From: an uncultured Tateyamaria sp.
GTDB taxonomy: Bacteria; Pseudomonadota; Alphaproteobacteria; Rhodobacterales; Rhodobacteraceae
Length of the DNA stretch: 64,000 bases
Direction: 5' to 3'
Assembly: GCF_947488715.1 (NCBI RefSeq)
Contig: NZ_CANLAG010000009.1
Location: forward strand, 1-64,000
In this document: piece by piece, positions 26,369-35,200 of the stretch
Layout of the letters: every line of letters starts with the position of its first letter
Numbering within the stretch: position 1 is the first letter of the stretch
Position numbers and translations under genes: made by a program
The notes under the pieces: model-generated
What the model was told of the DNA's origin: nothing
What the model saw: only the letters and a program-made list of their open reading frames with translations
The model's database searches: none

Positions 26369-27774
26369 GCGCGGGCCTGTTCTTTGCTGGGCGGCGTTTC
26401 TTCGGGGGGGAGCAGGTGGGTCAGCGGCACAGTCGCCTCGATGACCGTGCCGGGATACGAACCGCTGCCGGGCAGGATGCGCAGGGTGCCGTCCAACTGT
26501 TCGACGCGCTCTTGCATATTGCGCAGCCCGATCCCGGCGGCGCGGCGGTGGCGCGTGCCTTCGAGACCCACACCGTTGTCAGAGATGCGCAGGGTCGCCC
26601 CGCGCTTGTGCCCCCGTAGATCCACCGACACACACGTTGCAGCGGCGTGACGTTCGATGTTGGTCAACGCCTCCTGCGCAATGCGGTAGAGGGCGATCTT
26701 GGCGTTTTGATCCAGCCGGTTGCGAAACACCACGGTGTTAAACTCGATCTCGGTGCCGGTGCGTTTGGCAAAATCCTCGACCAGAGCGCGCAGGGCAGGG
26801 CCCAGCCCGAGGTCATCCAGCGCGCCCGGACGCAGGTCGCGGCTGATCCGGCGGACCTCTGCGATGGCGGTGCCCAGATTGTCGATGCCTTGGTGCAGGG
26901 GCGTTTCGGCATCACCGCTGCCCTTGTCCAGACGCCGCCGCGTGGTGTCGAGCGCATAGCGGACGCCTACAAGGATCTGGCTGATCCCGTCATGCAACTC
27001 GCGCGCCACGCGCCCGCGCTCTTCTTCTTGGGCGTCGAACACCCGCTGCGTCAGCTTTTTCAGCTTGGCATCGGCCAAGCGGCGCTCGCGGAAATTCAAT
27101 GCCATGCCAGAGCCGAACACCAACAGCAGCGCCGCCAGCGTGATACCGGAGATATAGTAGAAGGTCCGTTGCACCCGCGTTTCCACATCTGCACGGGCCG
27201 CCGCCACAGATGTCAGAACGTCGTCAATGAAAACACCGGTGCCAACCGCCCACCGCCAGGACGGAAAGGACGTGACATAGGTGATCATCTCGGCCTCTTG
27301 GTCATTGGACGGCTTGGGCCACAGGTGCGTAAAGTACCCATCCCCCTGTCGCGCGATGTCGATCAGGTTGGCGACCACACGCGTGCCGCGCCCATCAGTC
27401 AGGTCCATATGGTTGCGGTTGATCATCTCGGTCTGACGCGGGTTCACCAGATTGGTGCCATCGTAGTCATAGACGAAAAAGAACCCCTCATCCCCGTAGA
27501 TCATGGCCGAGAGGATCTGTGCCACTTGATCCTTGGCGTATTGATCGTCGGGCGCGGCAGAGCCGTAAATGAAGTAGAACCCGTTGCGTGCCTGCGTGAC
27601 GTAGTTGCGCAACTCGCGCTTCTTGGCCTCGATCAACTGCGATTCCAGGGCCTGTATCTCGCGCTCGGCCAACGCACGGGACTGTACGGCCACCAGCGAC
27701 GCAATCGCCGCCACCGCGAGAATCAGTGGCACCGCTGCCACCAGTGACAGCTTTTGCGCATAGCTGAGGCGCAT
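26365..27774 (-). CDS. Cache-domain sensor histidine kinase (HisKA_3 type)
   Basis: From the ATG at 27774 the kinase has 469 residues: a membrane helix, a periplasmic single Cache domain with GFYFIYGSAAPDDQYAKDQ and FFFVYDYDGTNLVNP, a second helix, a HisKA_3 dimerisation domain with the phospho-histidine in ARELHDGISQ, and an HATPase with LRISDNGVGL and GIGLRNMQERV. Cache domains of this kind bind small organic acids. A longer TTG-started form to 27846 is open but has no ribosome site. It forms a two-component pair with the regulator below and diverges from the TRAP solute-binding gene. Confidence 0.9.
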   Translation of the reverse strand: MRLSYAQKLSLVAAVPLILAVAAIASLVAVQSRALAEREIQALESQLIEAKKRELRNYVTQARNGFYFIYGSAAPDDQYAKDQVAQILSAMIYGDEGFFFVYDYDGTNLVNPRQTEMINRNHMDLTDGRGTRVVANLIDIARQGDGYFTHLWPKPSNDQEAEMITYVTSFPSWRWAVGTGVFIDDVLTSVAAARADVETRVQRTFYYISGITLAALLLVFGSGMALNFRERRLADAKLKKLTQRVFDAQEEERGRVARELHDGISQILVGVRYALDTTRRRLDKGSGDAETPLHQGIDNLGTAIAEVRRISRDLRPGALDDLGLGPALRALVEDFAKRTGTEIEFNTVVFRNRLDQNAKIALYRIAQEALTNIERHAAATCVSVDLRGHKRGATLRISDNGVGLEGTRHRRAAGIGLRNMQERVEQLDGTLRILPGSGSYPGTVIEATVPLTHLLPPEETPPSKEQARA

Positions 27775-28046
27775 GAAGGGAAGGACAGTTCGCACAGCCG
27801 ATTCGATACGACGAATGGGCGGCGAATCATAGACTGCGACAGTCAATTGCTGGCGCTAACAGGTTTCGGAATGTGTTTCAGTTCTGTGAAATTGGTGCAA
27901 ATTTCTGACCGCATCAGCATTTTTGACCGCTTTCTACGCAGTACTAGGTATTCCCATCACGGGGGCCATCGCTAGTGTGGCCTCACTCGAAACGATCCGC
28001 TGACCCTCGGGAGGGGGGCAGCATCATATCTGGGAGGAGTATCTCT

Positions 28047-29132
28047 ATGGATCGTCGTTCTTTTCTGAAGACGTCTGCAATGGGTGGCACCGCCGCTGCT
28101 GCAACCACTCTGGCCGCACCGGCCTATGCACAGGGCAAGCGCACGCTGACAATGGTCACGTCCTGGCCCCGCGGCTTTGCCGTTCTGGATGACGCGGCCA
28201 GCTATCTGGAAAACTTCGTGTCGGCTATGTCCGACGGTCAGCTGACCATCGACAAGAAAGCACCAGGTGAACTGGTTGGCGCGTTCGAAGTGTTCGACGC
28301 CGTGTCGTCGGGCCAGGCGGACATGTACCACTCGGCTGACTACTACTTCATCGGTCAGCACCCTGCATACGCCTACTACACCGCCGTGCCTTTCGGCGGC
28401 ACAGCGCAGGAAGTCACCAACTGGTACGAGCACGGCGGCGGCCAAGAGCTGCACGACGAGCTGGGCGAAATCTTCAACCTCAAAGGCCTGCTGGCGGGTA
28501 ACTCCGGTTCGCAGTCCGGTGGCTGGTTCCGCAAAGAAATCGCATCCGCTGACGACTTCAACGGTCTGAAGTTCCGTATGCCCGGTCTGGGCGGCAAGGT
28601 GCTGGGCAAACTGGGCGCATCCGTTCAGAACATCCCCGGTGGCGAACTGTACCAAGCCCTGTCTTCGGGCGCTCTGGACGGTCTGGAGTGGGTTGGCCCG
28701 ATGGCTGACGAACGCGCCGGCTTCCAAGAAGTTGCCAAGGTTTACTACACTGCTGGTTTCCACGAGCCGGGTTCGGCTCTGGCCGCCAACGTCAACCTGG
28801 ACGTCTGGAACGACCTGACACCGCAGCACCAGGCGATCCTGCAGAACGCCAGCCGCGCCGTCACCTACTTCCAGCTGTCGGAAACTCTGGCCAACAACGG
28901 TGCCGCTCTGGCCCGTCTGCAACAGCAGGGCGTCAAGACGCTGCAATTCTCGGACGACGTCTGGGATGCGTTCGGTGCCGCCTCTGCCGAGGTCATGGAC
29001 GAGAACATGGGCGACGAGCTGTTTGCAAAAACACGCGCTTCGTTCGAAGCAAGCCTCGCCAACTCGGCAAGCTGGATCAACAAATCCGACGGTTACTACG
29101 TGCAACAGCGCGTGCGTGTGCTGGGCGGCTAA
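28047..29132 (+). CDS. TRAP transporter solute-binding protein (DctP/TakP/FcbT1-like)
   Basis: The 361-residue protein has a Tat-type signal (MDRRSFLK, then GGTAAAATTLAAPAYA), as in many TRAP binding proteins. The fold motifs GNSGSQSGGWFRKEI, GLKFRMPGLGGKVL and LEWVGPMADE resemble the 2-oxo-acid/monocarboxylate branch (TakP, FcbT1). It would capture an organic acid in the periplasm for the DctQM permease. A strong GGGAGGAG stands seven bases before the ATG, and codon choice looks biased for high expression. The ligand is not certain. Confidence 0.92.
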   Translation: MDRRSFLKTSAMGGTAAAATTLAAPAYAQGKRTLTMVTSWPRGFAVLDDAASYLENFVSAMSDGQLTIDKKAPGELVGAFEVFDAVSSGQADMYHSADYYFIGQHPAYAYYTAVPFGGTAQEVTNWYEHGGGQELHDELGEIFNLKGLLAGNSGSQSGGWFRKEIASADDFNGLKFRMPGLGGKVLGKLGASVQNIPGGELYQALSSGALDGLEWVGPMADERAGFQEVAKVYYTAGFHEPGSALAANVNLDVWNDLTPQHQAILQNASRAVTYFQLSETLANNGAALARLQQQGVKTLQFSDDVWDAFGAASAEVMDENMGDELFAKTRASFEASLANSASWINKSDGYYVQQRVRVLGG

Positions 29133-29154
29133 GCCCAACATCCGTAACCCAAAG

Positions 29155-29184
29155 ACCGGGGGCCTCATGTGCAGGCCCCCGGTT
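29155..29184 (+). terminator. Intercistronic hairpin between dctP-like and dctQ-like genes
   Basis: ACCGGGGGCCT and AGGCCCCCGGT form an 11-bp stem with a seven-base loop, followed only by a short T run. Such structures at this place commonly stabilise the upstream mRNA and reduce read-through, so that more binding protein than permease is made. Confidence 0.7.
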
Positions 29185-29249
29185 CATACATACCTGCGAT
29201 CTGACGTGATCCGGCGCTGCAGTCCGACCGGATGACAGGGGACAATTCG

Positions 29250-30206
29250 ATGGAAAATGAAAACGGTGCTGACACCGGCGGGGCCTTGGTGGCTCTGTTC
29301 GACGGTGTCGTCTGGTTTTTGCAAAGCCTTGCCTTGGCGTTTTACAACATAGCCTGGGCCATCACGCACCCGTCGGCATGGCTCGATTGGGTCAGCTGGA
29401 ACAACACACCCGAAGACAAGCTGTCGCTGATGAAATTCGTCTACTATGGCGGATCGACCGAGTTCTTCTTTGCAGTGCTGGCAGTGATCTTGACCGTCAC
29501 GGGCATTGGCCTGTGGAAGCGCGAGTTCATGTGGGGCTGCGTGCGGGTGATGGAGGGTATCGCCAACACAACCGGGCGTTTCTTTGCGTGGGCCGGGTTG
29601 CTGATGGTCCTGCAACAGATTGTCATCGTTTTCATGCAGCGTATCTTTACCCGGCCGGACATCTCGTTCGGGTTCGGTATCCCGCTTCAATTTGATATTT
29701 CGTGGTTCGCCGAAGAGCTCAAGCTGTTCAACGCACTCGTCGTGTGCATGTGCGTGACCTACACCTTTGTGCAGGGCGGCCACGTACGTGTCGACCTTGT
29801 GTATGCCGCCGTGAAATTCCGCACCAAGCGCGTGATCGACATGTTCGGGTCGTTGCTGTTCATGGTGCCGTCGGCCACGCTGATCTGGATGTACGGCTGG
29901 TATTTCCTTTGGCGTCACCTGGTCACGCCGAAACCCGCCGCAAGCTGGGATCTGGAACGCGCCGAACGCTCGGCCCGCGCGGTGCGCTGGAACGTCGAAA
30001 CCATCGGGTTCAGCCCCAACGGCTTTAACGGCTACTTCCTGTTCAAAATCCTTCTTGTCGCCTTTGCAGGCCTCGTGTTCCTGCACGCCATCGCGTTCTT
30101 CTACCGCTCGTACCTCGAGTGGAAGGAGGGCCCCGAAAGCGAGGGAAAATACCTGGACCGCGACACGCTCGGCGAGGGCGAAGAAGCCTACGAGGGCACA
30201 CACTGA
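29250..30206 (+). CDS. TRAP transporter small permease (DctQ-like, oversized)
   Basis: This 318-residue membrane protein has the DctQ-like core (VVCMCVTYTFVQGGHVRVDLVY, GSLLFMVPSATLIWMYGWYF) plus extra N-terminal helices and a charged C-tail. Usual DctQ proteins have 160-200 residues, so this is the long variant that goes with FcbT/TakP-type systems. AGGGGA precedes the ATG at 29250; an in-frame ATG at 29232 is a weaker choice. It partners the large permease below. Confidence 0.85.
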   Translation: MENENGADTGGALVALFDGVVWFLQSLALAFYNIAWAITHPSAWLDWVSWNNTPEDKLSLMKFVYYGGSTEFFFAVLAVILTVTGIGLWKREFMWGCVRVMEGIANTTGRFFAWAGLLMVLQQIVIVFMQRIFTRPDISFGFGIPLQFDISWFAEELKLFNALVVCMCVTYTFVQGGHVRVDLVYAAVKFRTKRVIDMFGSLLFMVPSATLIWMYGWYFLWRHLVTPKPAASWDLERAERSARAVRWNVETIGFSPNGFNGYFLFKILLVAFAGLVFLHAIAFFYRSYLEWKEGPESEGKYLDRDTLGEGEEAYEGTH

Positions 30207-30281
30207 TGACGCGTTTTCTCAATTCCATGGTTCGCTGCGCGCAGACCACGAACGCAGCCAAAGTAAAGTAAGGGCAGAACA

Positions 30282-32636
30282 ATGTTGTTTGGACTTGATG
30301 GCGTAGAAATTGGCCTGATCATCGTCTTTGTTTGCCTCTTTGGCGGCATCCTTTCCGGCTTTCCGGTGGCCTTTGCCATCGCCGGGGCCGGGGTCATCTC
30401 CTTTGGCATCATCGCCGCCCTCGACAGCGCGGGCCTGCTGATCCACCAGGCCATCGACGAAAGTACGCAGGCCTACAGGGACCTCGTGAATTCGGGGGTC
30501 AAGGCGGACAGTATCAGCGTCTTCCGATACCCCGACTTGCCGCGCATCGGTGAACCCGTGTTCCCCAATGGCTGGGAAGTGGCGTTGGACCGGAACGTGT
30601 CCTTTGTTGTGAACCGCATGAACGAACGTGTTCTGGCCGGTCAATCCATCGAAACACTGCTGGCGGTTCTCATGTTCGTCCTGATGGGCATCACGCTGGA
30701 ACGCTCCAAGATCGCAAACGATCTGCTGACCACTATGGCGCGCGTCTTTGGCCCGCTGCCCGGCGGTCTGGCCGTGTCCATCGTTGTTGTGGGCGCGTTC
30801 CTTGCCGCCTCGACCGGGATTGTGGGTGCAACCGTGGTGACCATGGGGCTGCTCGCCCTGCCAACCATGTTGCGCAACAACTACTCGCCCGAGATTGCGA
30901 CGGGGGTCATTGCGGCTTCCGGCACATTGGGGCAGATCATTCCGCCCTCTATCGTGATCGTTCTGCTCGGGACTTTGGCTGGCGACCTCTATTCTGCCGC
31001 CCAAGAGGCCCGCGCGCAGTCGGTGGGGTGTACTGATGCTCTGACCTATCTGGGAGAGCCCGCGGTTGTCTCCGTCGGTACGTTGTTCCAGGCGGCACTG
31101 CTGCCGGGCATCCTGCTGGCACTGCTCTATGCGCTCTATGCCTTTGGTTACGCGCTGCTGAACCCCGACAAGGCCCCGGCCGTCGAAATGGGTGCGACCA
31201 ACGCCGAGCCCATCACGCGCTCCGAAGGTTTCACATGGTTCCTGGGCGCACCTGTCCTGATCATTGTCGGCACCATCCTGCTGGGCAACCTCAACATCGT
31301 CGGCAGCCAGTCCACCACGGTCTCGGCCTTCTCCGACATCGGCACCTCAGCCAGCCTGCGCACCAATGTGGGCGACGACTGTAAGGCGGCGATGATCGAT
31401 CTGCACGGTCAAGAGGCATGGGATGTCGCTGTCCAACAGCAGGAAGAGATCGCAGCCGCCGGTGGCGTGCAGCAATCGGAACGCCTGACGGATGACCAGT
31501 TTGCCGAGGCCGTTCAGGCCAAGGTCGACAACGCAGCCCCCATCGGCACCGGCACAGCCATCCTGTTGATCCTGCTGGGCCTGATCCTGACCACGGCACG
31601 CGGCATCGCACCCAGCCGGGAAACACGCCCGCTGATCATCGGAGGCATCGGCATCGTGCTGGCCTTGCTGGTCGACATCATCCTGATCAGCCCGCTGAAC
31701 ACGGCAGGGTACTATGTGGCTGTGATGGTCATTCCCTATGTGCTGATCCTCTATGGTGTGGTCGAGGCGGTGAAACGCTGCGCGCAAAACGAACTGATCC
31801 GCGTGGTCTTCCCACCGCTGATCCTGATTGTGGCCGTGCTGGGGTCGATCCTGGGCGGCATCACCAACCCGACGCCCGCTGCGGCGCTGGGGGCAGGGGG
31901 CGCGATCATGCTCGCCGCCTACCGCAAGCTGACGGACCTCGACCGCAGCCCCAAGGTGATCATCTGGTCCACACTGGCAATCATCGTGTGTATCCTTGTC
32001 GGTGTGAACTTTGACCTGCGGATCAACCAGGACAGTGTCACAGCCCAAAGTTGGTTCGCGTTCTTCGTGGCCTACGCCGCGTATCTCTACGCGCTCTTCG
32101 GTCTGCTGTTCTCGTGCTGGATCCTCTATACCTCCGGTGTTCTGTCCCCGGTGGTGCGCGAAACGGCGAAGGTCACGTCGATGGTCTTTACCATCCTGAT
32201 CGGCTCACAGCTGCTGAACCTCGTGGTCATCTCCTTTGGCGGTGAGCACTATATCCAGCAGTTCCTCAAGAGCTTCGACAACGAGTTCACGGTGTTCCTG
32301 ATCGTGATGCTGGTGCTGTTCATCCTGGGCTTCGTGCTCGACTTCCTCGAGATCATCTACATCGTGATCCCGATTGTCGGGCCGGTCATTTACGGCGGTA
32401 CCTTTGACCCCAAATGGGTGACCATCATGATCGCGGTGAACCTGCAGACCTCGTTCCTGACGCCTCCCTTTGGCTTCGCCCTGTTCTACCTCCGCGGGGT
32501 CGCGCCCAAAGAGGTGACCACCGGCCACATCTATCGCGGCATCATCCCGTTTGTCCTGATCCAGGTGGCCGGTCTGGCACTCTTGTGGACCTTCCCGGGG
32601 ATCGTGACACTGGTGCCTGACCTGATCCCGAACTGA
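30282..32636 (+). CDS. TRAP transporter large permease (DctM-like, oversized)
   Basis: The 784-residue permease carries out sodium-driven uptake. DctM-type segments (LLGGILSGFPVAFAIAGAG-like start, ASTGIVGATVVTMGLLALPTML, SGTLGQIIPPSIVIVLLG and QTSFLTPPFGFALFYLRG) are spread over a sequence nearly twice the usual 425 residues. Two extra polar inserts are seen, one after the first helix (about residues 45-115) and one in the middle (about 345-430, Gln/Ala/Asp rich), with additional helices after it. The inserts are in frame and not repetitive. A hairpin terminator follows. Confidence 0.9.
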   Translation: MLFGLDGVEIGLIIVFVCLFGGILSGFPVAFAIAGAGVISFGIIAALDSAGLLIHQAIDESTQAYRDLVNSGVKADSISVFRYPDLPRIGEPVFPNGWEVALDRNVSFVVNRMNERVLAGQSIETLLAVLMFVLMGITLERSKIANDLLTTMARVFGPLPGGLAVSIVVVGAFLAASTGIVGATVVTMGLLALPTMLRNNYSPEIATGVIAASGTLGQIIPPSIVIVLLGTLAGDLYSAAQEARAQSVGCTDALTYLGEPAVVSVGTLFQAALLPGILLALLYALYAFGYALLNPDKAPAVEMGATNAEPITRSEGFTWFLGAPVLIIVGTILLGNLNIVGSQSTTVSAFSDIGTSASLRTNVGDDCKAAMIDLHGQEAWDVAVQQQEEIAAAGGVQQSERLTDDQFAEAVQAKVDNAAPIGTGTAILLILLGLILTTARGIAPSRETRPLIIGGIGIVLALLVDIILISPLNTAGYYVAVMVIPYVLILYGVVEAVKRCAQNELIRVVFPPLILIVAVLGSILGGITNPTPAAALGAGGAIMLAAYRKLTDLDRSPKVIIWSTLAIIVCILVGVNFDLRINQDSVTAQSWFAFFVAYAAYLYALFGLLFSCWILYTSGVLSPVVRETAKVTSMVFTILIGSQLLNLVVISFGGEHYIQQFLKSFDNEFTVFLIVMLVLFILGFVLDFLEIIYIVIPIVGPVIYGGTFDPKWVTIMIAVNLQTSFLTPPFGFALFYLRGVAPKEVTTGHIYRGIIPFVLIQVAGLALLWTFPGIVTLVPDLIPN

Positions 32637-32663
32637 TCAGGGCCACGGGCCTCGACCAAAAAC

Positions 32664-32692
32664 AAAAGGGCGGCCCTCGGGTCGCCCTTTTT
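32664..32692 (+). terminator. Intrinsic terminator of the TRAP operon
   Basis: AAAGGGCG and CGCCCTTT pair around a GC-rich inner part, and the stem runs into a T tract (32688-32692). It lies 28 bp after the large-permease stop and faces the convergent bpt gene, which it may also serve through its A-rich left arm. Confidence 0.8.
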
Positions 32693-32723
32693 GCATCAGT
32701 GATGTCGTGAATGACGGAGTGGT

Positions 32724-33545
32724 TCAGCCCGTGGGCCGCGTGTCTGGCAACGAGATGTTCGCGACCTGCTCTGCAATCGGGTCGGTGGACAGCGGATGCC
32801 GGTCGGGCCGGAAATTCTGCGGGTCATTCATCTTTTGCCAGCGTCCACCCAGATAGACCTCAAGCCCCGCGAACTTGGATTTGTAGCCCATCTTCTGACT
32901 GCCCGGCACCCAATAGCCCAGGTAGACATAGGGCAGGTTGGCTTCTTGGGCGATGCGGATGTGATCGAGGATCATATAGGTGCCCAGCGACCGACGCGGC
33001 GCGTCCGGCGTGTAGAAACTGTAGACCATGCTCAGCCCATCGGTCAGAACGTCCGTCAGGCTCACTCCGGTCAGTGCTCTGCCCGCGCCTCTCTGTGTGT
33101 ATTCGATCACCCTGCTGCGGATCGGCGTTTCCTCGATCATCGCGGCAAATTCGAAGACGTCCATATCGGCCATGCCCCCATCCGCGTGGCGGCTGTCCAG
33201 ATAGGTGCGGAACAGGTCATACTGATCTTCGGTGGCCCAGGGCGAGGTCGCGCGCCGTTCCAAATCGGCATTCCGCTTGGCGGTGCGGCGCTGGCTCTTG
33301 GTTGGGGCAAAGGCCGACACGTCGATGCGCGCGGATAGACAGGCCGAGCAATCCGCGCAAGATGGCCGGTAGAGTACGTTTTGCGACCGGCGAAAGCCTT
33401 GCTGGCTCAGACTGTCATTCAGCTTTTCGGCATTTTCGCCCTGCAACGCGGTGAACAGCTTCCGCTCCATCCGCCCATCCAGATACGGACAGGGTTGTGG
33501 CGCAGTCACATAAAACTGCGGAGCAAGGGGGAGCGTGTGGCGCAT
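32724..33545 (-). CDS. bpt: Aspartate/glutamate leucyltransferase (Bpt)
   Basis: The 273-residue enzyme adds leucine from Leu-tRNA to N-terminal Asp or Glu, marking proteins for ClpSAP in the bacterial N-end rule. Family features are [14 protein letters not shown] near the start, [15 protein letters not shown] with clustered cysteines, and [22 protein letters not shown] plus [18 protein letters not shown] toward the end. Length fits the family. Confidence 0.93.
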   Translation of the reverse strand: MRHTLPLAPQFYVTAPQPCPYLDGRMERKLFTALQGENAEKLNDSLSQQGFRRSQNVLYRPSCADCSACLSARIDVSAFAPTKSQRRTAKRNADLERRATSPWATEDQYDLFRTYLDSRHADGGMADMDVFEFAAMIEETPIRSRVIEYTQRGAGRALTGVSLTDVLTDGLSMVYSFYTPDAPRRSLGTYMILDHIRIAQEANLPYVYLGYWVPGSQKMGYKSKFAGLEVYLGGRWQKMNDPQNFRPDRHPLSTDPIAEQVANISLPDTRPTG

Positions 33546-33614
33546 GACTGTCCTGTACGGGTTACACCCAATGATACCAAGGCTGTCAGGCGTGGCAAGA
33601 GTGTAACGCCGCGT

Positions 33615-34049
33615 CTAGGCGTGCGCGCGTCGGTTCAAGGCGGCTGTTCCCAGAACCATGTCAGTCAGACCCTGACCGCGGTTCGACGTGGCCATCAGAA
33701 CAATCGACACCAACTGCAACGGCGGCACCGCCCAGCTGATCGTATAGCCCAGCGTGTGCAAAAAGGCCTGGCCGAGGTCAAGGCGCGCACCCGTCGCGTC
33801 GCGGATCTCGATGGCCATCAGGCGCATACCCCAGGTCGCAGAGCCGGTCGCCAGCGTGATTACACGGTAGACAAACCCGACGACGCCGATCAGTCCGAAA
33901 AAGAAGAAAATGGCCACAAACGCCGTGAACGGCAGAATCAGCAAACAGATCAAGACCACAAGAATGGTGTCGACAACCCACGCCATAAGACGCTTGCCAG
34001 CGACATCGCGGTAGAATTGCGGTTGTGTGATGGGATCAGCAAGATGCAC
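33615..34049 (-). CDS. RDD-family membrane protein
   Basis: From the GTG at 34049 the product has 144 residues with an RDD domain: GKRLMAWVVDTILVVLICLLIL, a second hydrophobic stretch, and WGMRLMAIEIRD. An ATG at 34088 would add 13 residues, but it falls in the loop of a strong hairpin (GCGGTCCCGC and GCGGGGCCGC, 34079-34101), so the later start is preferred. Function is unknown; RDD proteins are linked in some bacteria to ion exchange or stress. Confidence 0.75.
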   Translation of the reverse strand: MHLADPITQPQFYRDVAGKRLMAWVVDTILVVLICLLILPFTAFVAIFFFFGLIGVVGFVYRVITLATGSATWGMRLMAIEIRDATGARLDLGQAFLHTLGYTISWAVPPLQLVSIVLMATSNRGQGLTDMVLGTAALNRRAHA

Positions 34050-34110
34050 GGGCGTGTTCCGTTTCGAAAGGGTCAAGCGGCCCCGCATTGCGGGACCGCG
34101 AGGGGAGGGA

Positions 34111-34515
34111 TCAGTCTTCGGCTTTGGCCGCTTTGGCCCGTTCGTCCATGAATTGGTCGAACTCGGACTTGTCCTTGGCTTCGCGCAGGCGCTCAAGGAA
34201 GGCTTCGAAGTTGTGCTGCTCATCTTCGAGGCGGCGCAGGGTGTCGGCCTTGTAGGCGTCAAAGGCAGAGTTGCCGGTGGTCCGCATCGTGGCAAGCGGG
34301 TTGGTCATGCGGGCTGTGCTGGATTTCGAGAACATGCGTTTGCTCCAGATCATGTAGAACAGAAGGGCGAGGCCAACAGGCCAGAAAAAGATGAAACCAA
34401 GGACCATGGCCGCGATCCAGGCGCCTTTGCCTTTTTCATCAAGCCAGCGTTCGGTCTTGGAAAACCAGCCGCCCGCCGTGTGATGTGCCGGGGCTGTGGT
34501 GGACATGGACGTCAT
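34111..34515 (-). CDS. DUF2852 membrane protein
   Basis: The 134-residue protein has one or two membrane segments (AWIAAMVLGFIFFWPVGLALLFYMIW) and a charged helical C-half (LRRLEDEQHNFEAFLERLREAKDKSEFDQFMDERA), the usual layout of DUF2852. AAGG lies seven bases before the ATG at 34515. Its upstream region is AT-rich, with TATAAT at 34591-34586 and two related 20-bp palindromes, so it is likely under tight control. Function is unknown. Confidence 0.8.
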   Translation of the reverse strand: MTSMSTTAPAHHTAGGWFSKTERWLDEKGKGAWIAAMVLGFIFFWPVGLALLFYMIWSKRMFSKSSTARMTNPLATMRTTGNSAFDAYKADTLRRLEDEQHNFEAFLERLREAKDKSEFDQFMDERAKAAKAED

Positions 34516-34568
34516 TTTCAAACCTTTCACGAGAGTGGGCGAAGGCCCTATTGGCTGCGTTATTGCGT

Positions 34569-34647
34569 ATGTGAATGTGTTTCACATTATACAAGATGGG
34601 GCGCAGGGCAGGGCAGAACAAGTATAAATGTAAAACTATTTCACATT
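34569..34647. promoter_or_regulatory. Two related 20-bp palindromes upstream of the DUF2852 gene
   Basis: ATGTGAATGTGTTTCACATT (34569-34588) and ATGTAAAACTATTTCACATT (34628-34647) agree at 16 of 20 positions and share the form TGTRA-N7-TCACA. Their starts are 59 bp apart. The first overlaps a minus-strand TATAAT (34591-34586), as a repressor operator would. The spacer is one base longer than the CRP/FNR type. Confidence 0.6.
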
Positions 34648-34655
34648 CGTCGGTT

Positions 34656-35123
34656 TTATGACGTAAAATCAGCGGCTTCCGCGTTTGAAATCCGAAAAAT
34701 ATCTTGCGGTTTGGCACCAAAAACGTGGTGTGGTGTGCCCGCAGCGGCCCAAATCCGGTCGAAATTCAGCAATGCAGGATCGAAAAACGCGGTGACTGGA
34801 TTGATATGTCCCACAGGCGACACGCCGCCAATGGCGAACCCGGTTTGCGCGCGGATCAGGCTGGCGTCAGCCTTGCCCAACGGCTCGCCTGCGATCTGTG
34901 CGGCTTTGGCTGCATCGACGGTATTGCCACCCGCCGTGATGAACAAAATGGCCGCCCCGCTGGTGTCCCCGCGAAAGATGATGGATTTCGCAATCTGGTC
35001 AATCTCGCACCCTATGGCCGCGGCCGCATCTGCCGCTGACCGCGCCAAGGGTGTCTCTTCGATCTTGGCATCCATGCCTGCGGCCTCCAGCGCCGCACGC
35101 ACACGTTTCAAACTCTTGCTCAT
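34656..35123 (-). CDS. YbaK/EbsC-type aminoacyl-tRNA deacylase
   Basis: The 155-residue protein is a single YbaK-like domain with FRGDTSGAAILFITAGGNTVDAAKAAQIAGEPLGKADA and IGGVSPVGHINPVTAFFDPALL. Such proteins hydrolyse mischarged tRNA (for example Cys- or Ala-tRNAPro) in trans. The exact specificity is not readable. It diverges from glnE. Confidence 0.88.
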   Translation of the reverse strand: MSKSLKRVRAALEAAGMDAKIEETPLARSAADAAAAIGCEIDQIAKSIIFRGDTSGAAILFITAGGNTVDAAKAAQIAGEPLGKADASLIRAQTGFAIGGVSPVGHINPVTAFFDPALLNFDRIWAAAGTPHHVFGAKPQDIFRISNAEAADFTS

Positions 35124-35200
35124 GTGTGCAGGTTGACCTGATGGCCTAGCCAAGCGCAAGGGCCATTGACGCGCCCGGATTGGCCCCGGATGGTGCAGGC

